Assembly: GCA_945643635.1 (NCBI GenBank)
Contig: CALZFC010000112.1
Span: forward strand, 124,001-188,000
DNA: 64,000 nucleotides
DNA from: Allodiplogaster sudhausi
Lineage: Eukaryota > Nematoda > Chromadorea > Rhabditida > Diplogasteridae
Reading direction: 5' to 3'
This document shows, piece after piece, positions 57,236 through 64,000 of this stretch. The translations under genes and the position numbers were made by a program. Every line of letters starts with the position of its first letter. Positions within the stretch are counted from its first letter, which is position 1. The notes beneath the pieces were generated by a model, which was given only the letters and a program-made list of their open reading frames with translations, searched no databases and had not been told where the DNA came from.

Positions 57236-59139
57236 AAGAGAAAGAGATGAACCCTTACAACTGAATACGCAGAACAATGGTGAGCAGTGCGACGGCGAGT
57301 GAAGCAAGAAAGCCTCGGCAAACGTTGGGGAACACGAGGCCAAACATCGCTGACGAGAGCCAGATCACCTTCAGTTATTTTCTTTTTTTATAAATTTGTT
57401 CTATTATTTAAAAAAAAAGTTAATTTCAGGGTTGTACGATAAATCAATAGAAGTGCAATAAATTTGACGAAAAAAAATACTAATAGAAATTGTTTTAAGC
57501 GAAGATACCGTATCCCACGAAGAAAGGCGACGCAACTTGCGCAGCTTCTTCAACTCACCAAGCAAGCCAGGGAAGGAAGACACGGCGATGGCGGCTATGA
57601 CGCACTGATAAGAGAGAGGAGAGAGAAAGAGAGACAGAGAAAGAGAGAGAGAGAGAGAGGGAGAGAAAGAAAGAGAGGGAGAGAGAGAGGGAGAGAAAGA
57701 AAGAGAGGGAGAGAGTGAGAGAGAGGAAAAAAGCAGGAGATAGTGAGATATGTATGTATGTAAAGGTGGCATGAGAGAACTACGTCAATTTTCAGAAAGA
57801 ATGATAAAGAACGTTAAAAATCAGTAGAAAATTGTTAGATGAATATCAGAATTTAAAATTAATAAAAAAAAAAGCTTGACGGGAATTGTGTTCGATCGCA
57901 AGGAAAAAGTGACATTCGGTAGGTAGAGAAGAATGTCGGCTGCGAAGAAGACGGTGAAGAGAATGCACCAGACTGACGCGATTATATTACATGCCTAAAC
58001 ACAGCAAAAATTCGTTGTTTTTCTTTATAACAGGAGACACAATACAAAATCAGAAATAAAAGATGGAGCAGCAAAATTAATCAAAAAGATATATTTATCC
58101 CGATAATAAATATTTAAAAGCTAAAAAAATTTAATATTTAGAAAGTAATGGAAAAAATTAAGACATATAGAAGGAGATAATGAAGAAGAAAAAAGATGAA
58201 ATTGGAATGATATTTACAAGTGAGAAGCGCGCCGTCTCGACATTCAGCTGAGCCTTTCCATGAGCGGAGGAGGGCGGGCCGAGGCCGAGAGAGGACAACA
58301 CCGCGCCCACGCAAGCAAACGACAGCAACTCCTAATCTATTCTATTAGAAGATACCAGAGGGGAGGGGGGAGAATAAGAAATACCTGCTTCCTGTCGATG
58401 GAGTACATCTTCTCGGCAGCGATGACATGCGCGATTCGCAGATGGAGAGCCATCGAGAAGAACGCAATGGCCGCGCCGTCGATCAGGACATCGCCAGAGA
58501 GAAGGGCGGAGAGAGAGGGAGCAGAGAGGGAGAGAGGGCTGGAGAGAGAGAGGGATGAAGGGAGAAAAAGAGAGAAAGGCATCGAGAGAGAGAGAGGCAG
58601 AGAGACAGCAACTAGAGAGAGAGAGAGAGAGAGAGAGAGAGCAGAGCGAGAGAGAGGGCAGAGAGGGAGAGAAGGCTGGAGAGAGAGAGAGGGAGAGAGA
58701 GGGCTGAAAGGAGAAAAAGAGAGAAAGGGATCGAGAGAGAGAGGGAGCAGAGAGATAACAACGAGGGAGAGAGAGAGAGGGCAGAGAGGGAGAGAAGGCT
58801 GGAGAGAGAGAGAGGGAGAGAGGGCTGAAGGGAGAAAAAGAGAGAAAGGGATCGAGAGAGAGAGGGAGCAGAGAGATAACAACGAGGGAGAGAGAGAGGG
58901 CAGAGAGGGAGAGAAGGCTGGAGAGAGAGAGAGAGGGAGAGAGGGCTGAAGGGAGAAAAAGAGAGAAAGGGATCGAGAGAGAGAGAGAGAGGGCAGAGAG
59001 GGAGAGAAGGCTGGAGAGAGAGAGGGAGAGAGAGAGGGCTGAAGGGAGAAAAAGAGAGAAAGTGATCGAGAAAGAGAGGGAGCAGAGAGATAACAACGAG
59101 GGAGAGAGAGAGGGCTGAAGGGAGAAAAGAGAGAAAGGG

Positions 59140-59179
<40 letters not shown>

Positions 59180-59228
59180 GGATGAAGGGAGAAAAAGAGA
59201 GAAAGAGATCGAGAGAAAGAGAGGGAGC

Positions 59229-59260
<32 letters not shown>

Positions 59261-61575
59261 GGATGAAGGGAGAAAAAGAGAGAAAGGGATCGAGAGAAAG
59301 AGAGGGAGAGAGTAGAGAGACAACAAGAAGGGAGAGAGAGAGTGAGAGAAAGAGAGAGATGAGAAGACGATTTAACGGATGATAATACTAGTCTCGCGCT
59401 TGCACAAGTTCAACAGGAATGTGGCATAGTGCCATAGTGACCTTTTGGGCGTAGACATCGCAGGAACGCCCGAGGCTGGCAGGTCGAGCACGTACGAGAC
59501 GGAGATTGTCACGAGCATCTGGTAAGAAGATTTACTGATTACAAGCAGAAAGGAGGCAGAGGAAAAGCGTAAACTTTACGGATTACAAGGAGATCAGATG
59601 TTTGACAGAGGAAAAGCTCAGATTTGCATAAATATAACTAAATGATCATCATCTTACCATTAATCTATAGTAAAAGCCAGCCTTATCTAGCGAATAATTC
59701 TCTTATAAATGAACTTCTGAAGCCAGATCCATCCTAATGCTTGACATTTTCGCCCCCAATATCACTTACTTGCAGGTGGATTGCATAAATTTCATGCGAA
59801 GTACAGGAAGCCCTCAATTTTGCACTTTTAAAGCACTATCAGTAAATAAAAAGAAATCAAGGCGTGCATAACGAGGAGAAGGCGAAAGCTTTCTCTGACT
59901 CTCCGGCTTTTGCAGCCGAATTCCCTTTTATCCGAAATAAAAGCCTTTAAAAGCGTAGAAAAAGAAAAAAATTCTAAATTAAACAGTAATCATCGAAAGA
60001 ATAAAAAATAAAAGAATAAAATAAAAAAAATAGAAAGCGCCAACCAAGCCAAGTTGATACGGCGGCGTGACAAGGAGTCGGGGAGCGAGTCGCGAGTGGG
60101 TGAATGCCCAGTGTGCGAGGAGGGCCGAGGCCAGCGGCAGCAGAGCCAGCAAAGCCACGCGCCAGTCCAGCGACAGCAAGCACTCGCTCAGGCTTGTCTG
60201 TAATATTCCGAGGGCTTTTAGGGTCTATTTGGCCGGCTCATGTCACGAGACGAGGAGATTACCGTTCCATTCAGCGGTCTGAGACACGCGTCGTCGCGGA
60301 AGCGGAGAGCGCTGCCGACGAAGACGCCCACGAGGCGGAGAAGGAGCGAGAAGGAGAAGCCGGACAGGAGCGGAGCAGGCACCAGGGACAGCAGCCAGTC
60401 CGCGCGAGGCACAATCAACAGGAAGAGCTGGCGAGGCAGGGGATATCATGTTATAGGTATATAAGAAAAGATATATATTTATATATAAATTAATATAAAA
60501 ACATTTTATCACGTTTTCTAGGGCAAGAAAAACGAAAATAAAAAAACATCCAAAAACTGATAAAAGGAAATGAAAAGTAGAAAGATATACATGGATAACG
60601 GCGCCAATGAGTGCGAGTGCCGCAGCGGCCTCGGCGCCCGAAAAAGAAGAAGAAGAAGAAGACGAGGAGGCAGAGGAGGAGGACGATGAAAGTGAATAGA
60701 GGGATGTCCGCGTCATCAGAGCCACGAATGACAGAGCACCTTTAAAATGTTACATCTTTATTCTTTCGATATTTCTTGTTTTCTTTGACGGTTACGACAA
60801 TTTCGGTATATAATAAAAATATTTTTTTTAAATCAAAAATTGAAAAAGTTTTGTTGTCGAACCAATGGAAGAGTGCCTGGACGAGCCGGTGAGGGGGTAG
60901 ACGAGCTGCGCGACACAGAGGGCGAACAAGCCAGCCACTCCATCTCCCAGCGACAGCCAGCCGGCTACCAGTCCTGTGCCACATTCTCATACCTTATACT
61001 TCCACATTTCAAGCCACAGCAATCGCCATGTCAATGTTGAAATCCATAGCTTTTGAACTCCATAAAAACAACGAAGTAGTGTGTGATTGTTTTCGATATT
61101 AAATTTCCCGCGCAAACCTTGCGGAATGAAGAGCCCCGCGAGCAGAAGCGAGCCGAGAAGATCACGTGGTAGATCGGACTTGACGTCGTATTTCGGCGCC
61201 CGTCTCAGCGCGGGAAAAAGGTCTGCTACCCTCCGGCGATTCGCCCATTGGCGAGCGAGCTGACCGAGAAGACCCCGGTCGCCACCCCCGGAGGTGGCAG
61301 AATGGCCCCCATTCTCGGTTTCCGATGCAGCGACTGCAGTCGCGTTCGACGGCATCGACTTAAGTTTTTTTTGCATTTTATTGTTATTTACTCTGCAACT
61401 GCATTTATATTGTTGTTTTTTTCTTCGTTTTTTAAAAATGGTTTTTAAATCGTTTTTAAGATCTCATATGCTCATATACATATGCAACTTATTATTCGAC
61501 ATCGGAAAATTCTTGCTCAACCTTTGCTTTTCGCTCCGCGGGCGCGATGAAGTTGAAGCGATTATCGAACTCTTC
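54823..61575 (-). CDS. sulp: SLC26 (SulP) anion transporter with STAS domain; N-terminus incomplete
   Basis: Multipass plasma-membrane anion exchanger or channel (sulfate, bicarbonate, chloride). Exons (minus): 61575-61522, 61259-61118, 60973-60863, 60739-60591, 60427-60263, 60197-60045, 59518-59442, 58538-58385, 58331-58218, 57994-57914, 57604-57509, 57368-57259, 56968-56872, 56603-56518, 56181-56061, 55849-55703, 55449-55395, 55194-55071, 54928-54823; 713 residues from the first listed exon, all in phase. EEFDNRFNF is the cytosolic N-terminal motif. KYDVKSDLPRDLLGSLLLAG and FIPQG mark the first membrane helix, YPLTGSSRHSSIG the second repeat motif, and RIQFP the end of the membrane domain. 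MRFNAPLLFANVDRFREEV starts the STAS domain, with VRVLILDCAAVSAVDAHG as its core. A Ser-rich loop (about 113-137) is unusual. The start exon lies further right and was not found; ATG 61353-61355 is an alternative start. Confidence 0.92.
57000..57236. repeat. (GA)n/GAAAGAGAGATGGAACGAGAGAG minisatellite
   Basis: Intron of the SLC26 gene between 57259 and 56968. GA blocks plus at least two copies of a GATGGAAxGAGAGAGxGAAAGAAAGA unit (57066-57130). Pyrimidine tract on the sense strand. Confidence 0.85.
57615..57725. repeat. (GA)n tract adjacent to SLC26 exon 57604-57509
   Basis: GAGAGAGGGAGAGAAAGAAA units occur twice in tandem (57653-57712). On the sense strand the CT tract leads into the acceptor at 57605. 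Confidence 0.85.
58501..59371. repeat. Higher-order GA minisatellite in SLC26 intron
   Basis: About 870 bases built from a recurring GGGCTGAAGGGAGAAAAAG-AGAGAAAGGGATCGAGAGA module, seen about eight times (near 58551, 58700, 58822, 58945, 59036, 59114, 59178, 59259), and in the left half a second module with GAGATAACAACGAGGG and GGCAGAGAGGGAGAGAAGGC. Spacing is about 120 bases on the left and about 65-90 on the right. Its left edge overlaps the proposed acceptor and first codons of the SLC26 exon 58538-58385. Confidence 0.88.
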
Positions 61576-61740
61576 CTTGAAATTTTTTTTAGTATTACTT
61601 TATATCGAACAATATTTTTTTAAACTTTACTTTATTCTGCCTCCGCCAAGCTTGGAAGCGGAAATACGATTAGGAAGACCATTAAGACCATGAAGAGAGA
61701 GAGAGAGAGTGTGAGAGAGAGAGGAGAGAACAAAGAAGGG

Positions 61741-61779
<39 letters not shown>

Positions 61780-62311
61780 AGCAAGAGAGAAAGAACAAAA
61801 TTACTGCCAATGGGAGAAAGGAAGGGCTGCGAGGAAATTAGAGACGCCTGAATATTCTAGGAATCATCAATGAGTCCCTTCGCACTTCTGCTTCTTCTTC
61901 TGCTTTTTGCTTCTCGTATCCAATCGAAAATGAGATTATGTCCATCTTGAGAGAGAGAGAGGGAAAGAGACAGAAAGAGAGAGATACAGATAGTGAGAAG
62001 GAAATAGAAAAAGAGAGGAAGTAAGAGCAAAAAGCATTTCTATGCGAGCGGTCGAAATGGAGAGAAATAAACTCCATAAATATGCATGCCATACCCGATA
62101 AAAGATATGATATCATATTACATTTTACATAACTCCGTTCAATAAGAAGAGCTCCAACGAGAACTTTCAAGAATCTTATTTTTGTCGGCGAAAATTACGT
62201 ATATTTTTGGTAACAAAAAAAAAATTATTAATTTTCGAGGGAGACAGAAATGCGAGTCATATTTTGGGTGTTCGCCCTAACTCACTCTCTCCAGTATTCT
62301 TTTCCTCTCTT

Positions 62312-62350
<39 letters not shown>

Positions 62351-62446
62351 TTCTCTCTCTCTCTCTATCTTTCTCTCTAACTCTATCTTACTCTCTTTCC
62401 ATCTCTTTCTCTCTGTATCCCTCCATCCTCTCCCTCTAAACCTGAT

Positions 62447-62571
62447 TTAGTTGTCGTGGCGCAGCAATCGACGCTGGACCGAGTACAGAAATGGAGTCCA
62501 TGACGAAATGAAGAGGAATGCCTCTGGCGGAATCTCAAAGGGTCGCTCTTTCCACCCTCTTCGGCCTTTGG
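62447..62571 (-). other. Possible exon, coding or 5' leader (weak)
   Basis: Preceded on the minus strand by a good acceptor (TTATCTCATTTCAG) and followed by a CAG/GTTTAG donor at 62442. One frame reads RPFEIPPEAFLFISSWTPFL and ends in TAA at 62447-62449; another stays open. Balanced base composition contrasts with the flanking repeats. It may be a 5' exon of SLC26 or a terminal exon of another gene. Confidence 0.25.
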
Positions 62572-62983
62572 CTGAAATGAGATAAAAAGAGGACATCTCC
62601 AGACGTCAGATCTCAGCATCCGTACAGGTCGGAAAGTGATAGAGATAATGACGCAAATCAGTCAGGATCCAACGAGGGGTATACAGTTTTGCAAATTTTC
62701 ACCAAAGTGTGTAAATATTAATTTCAAATTTTCTTAATAACTATTATTTATTTTACCTCACTTAAATCTGAATATATAATTTTAATTCATAAATAATTTG
62801 TCTTATTATTCTTTATCAACTGTATGGAAATTGCTTGATATGAAAGCAGAAGCCTTAAAACAATACACATCTTTATGGCAAGATAAGATGAGTCAGCTGA
62901 AGAAACATCCCTTCTCAGGTTCTTGTCTGTCACAAGCAGATTAAGTCGCGTTATAAGAACGTGGGAAGAGTATTGCCGGAGTT

Positions 62984-62984
<1 letters not shown>

Positions 62985-63055
<71 letters not shown>

Positions 63056-63094
63056 AAGAAAGAAAGAGAGAGAGAAAGAAAGAGAGAGAAAGAA

Positions 63095-63130
<36 letters not shown>

Positions 63131-63138
63131 AGAGACGG
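62985..63138. repeat. (GA)n/(GAAA) microsatellite
   Basis: Almost pure GA with GAAAGAAAGAGAGA interruptions over about 150 bases. Confidence 0.9.
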
Positions 63139-63911
63139 ATGAGAGAGATGTCAAAAGGGGGGCATGGAAGGGGATCATGAAGCCAGCCAAACCAGAATAT
63201 GTGCATGATGTCTGGAAAGCTTCAACATTTAAATAATACGATAAAGAATCTTTTGTGATGAAGACTTGATAGAATCGAAGGAACTATCATATCGAAAAGT
63301 AAAATCAATCCCTACATAAGAAATTGAAGCAAAATATGTAAATATTGCAATTATTAATTCGAAAAAACAAGGAATCTTTACTAGTAAACAAGTAAAAAAG
63401 ACAATGTTGAAGAATATATTTTGCAGGCATGTGATATCGGATGATGCAAACATAAAAGTATATTTACAAGTGGGGCGATGAAGAGATGAGTAAGACAGAC
63501 AGAGAGAGAGAGAGAGAGAGAGCGCGAGGGAAAAAGAGAGAGAAGAAAAGAGAAAAGAAAAGAAAAAAAGAGAGAAGGATAGAGATATCTGTCGAGAAAC
63601 TGAGGACAGGCAGATGACGAGATATGGTCGAGAAAAGAGAGGGAGAGAGATTAAAAGAGATAGAAAGAGAGGGAGAGTGATATGAGATAGAAAGAAAGAA
63701 AGAGAGGAAGAGATGGGAAGTTGTGGATGCGCTTGGATAAAGAGAAGAGGCTTATTCTGCCGCTCCAGCCCCTGCTCTTATCCGTAGTCGATAAGCGGCA
63801 TCTTTCGATATAGATATGTATATGAAGGATTTGTGGACAGGGCAGGTCACATTCCTTCGTGAAAGGGCAGATAGTCTGACAAGACGACATGGGATGAGGC
63901 TGAAACTGAGT

Positions 63912-63956
<45 letters not shown>

Positions 63957-64000
63957 GAGGGAGAGAAAGAGACGAGAGAGATGAGAGGGAGAGAGAGAGA

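Larger units (their letters stand above)
61576..64000. other. Region 5' of SLC26; mostly (GA)n, one doubtful exon
   Basis: Should contain the missing SLC26 start. It holds GA tracts at 61690-61780, 61950-62010, 62990-63140, 63500-63720 and 63910-64000, and (CT)n at 62318-62440. No initiating exon could be chosen: several short ATG-containing candidates on the minus strand have no distinguishing support. Confidence 0.5.

Noticed and set aside
58332..59326. 329-codon Ser/Leu-rich minus-strand frame and a 229-codon Arg/Glu-rich plus-strand frame
   Set aside because: Low-complexity readings of the SLC26 intron minisatellite. The only real part is the exon at 58538-58385.

Overview
The window is animal nuclear DNA. 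Genes are split into many short exons with GT-AG introns, introns are AT-rich, and (CT)n/(GA)n microsatellites and minisatellites are extremely abundant. The gene content fits an invertebrate and most probably a nematode: a PRDM9-type SET protein without zinc fingers (like C. elegans SET-17), a multi-FLYWCH protein, a membrane-anchored HEXD-type hexosaminidase and a short CBP-like paralogue. The species assignment is an inference. No rRNA, tRNA, CRISPR or prokaryotic features were recognised.

Layout. 1-2787: no gene seen. 2788-6054 (-): protein phosphatase methylesterase (PPME1). 6569-10175 (-): PR/SET methyltransferase. 10719-13762 (+): secreted Cys-rich TSP1-like protein. 17424-21061 (+): a 65-residue protein in three exons. 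22962-29106 (+): GH20 hexosaminidase of the HEXD type. 30533-39222 (+): a mini-CBP with only TAZ1 and KIX domains; its 6.2-kb intron contains, on the other strand, a complete four-finger FLYWCH gene (32186-35583) and a hAT-like MITE (36272-36541). 40568-42323 (+): Canopy-family ER protein, preceded by a decayed copy of its first exon. 42895-46995 (+): cytosolic endo-beta-N-acetylglucosaminidase (ENGASE, GH85). 47515-53508 (-): a 450-residue protein I cannot place, with a Merlin-like transposon in its first intron. 54823-61575 and probably beyond (-): SLC26 anion transporter with a C-terminal STAS domain. The remainder to 64000 is mostly (GA)n repeat.

The gene models were built by hand. I joined exons at GT-AG sites (a few GC-AG), required every junction to keep reading frame, and compared the result with known families. 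For PPME1, SET, ENGASE, Canopy, FLYWCH, mini-CBP and SLC26, all chosen exons sum to an exact multiple of three and stop once. Start exons are the least certain parts.

Functional themes: three neighbours act on glycoproteins or the secretory pathway (hexosaminidase, Canopy, ENGASE), and three are nuclear regulators (SET, FLYWCH, mini-CBP). The most unusual object is the TAZ1-KIX protein. It keeps all 12 zinc ligands of TAZ1 plus a KIX domain, but has no bromodomain, acetyltransferase, ZZ or TAZ2 region. It could act as a competitor or adaptor for CBP/p300 partners, and it hosts a nested FLYWCH gene.
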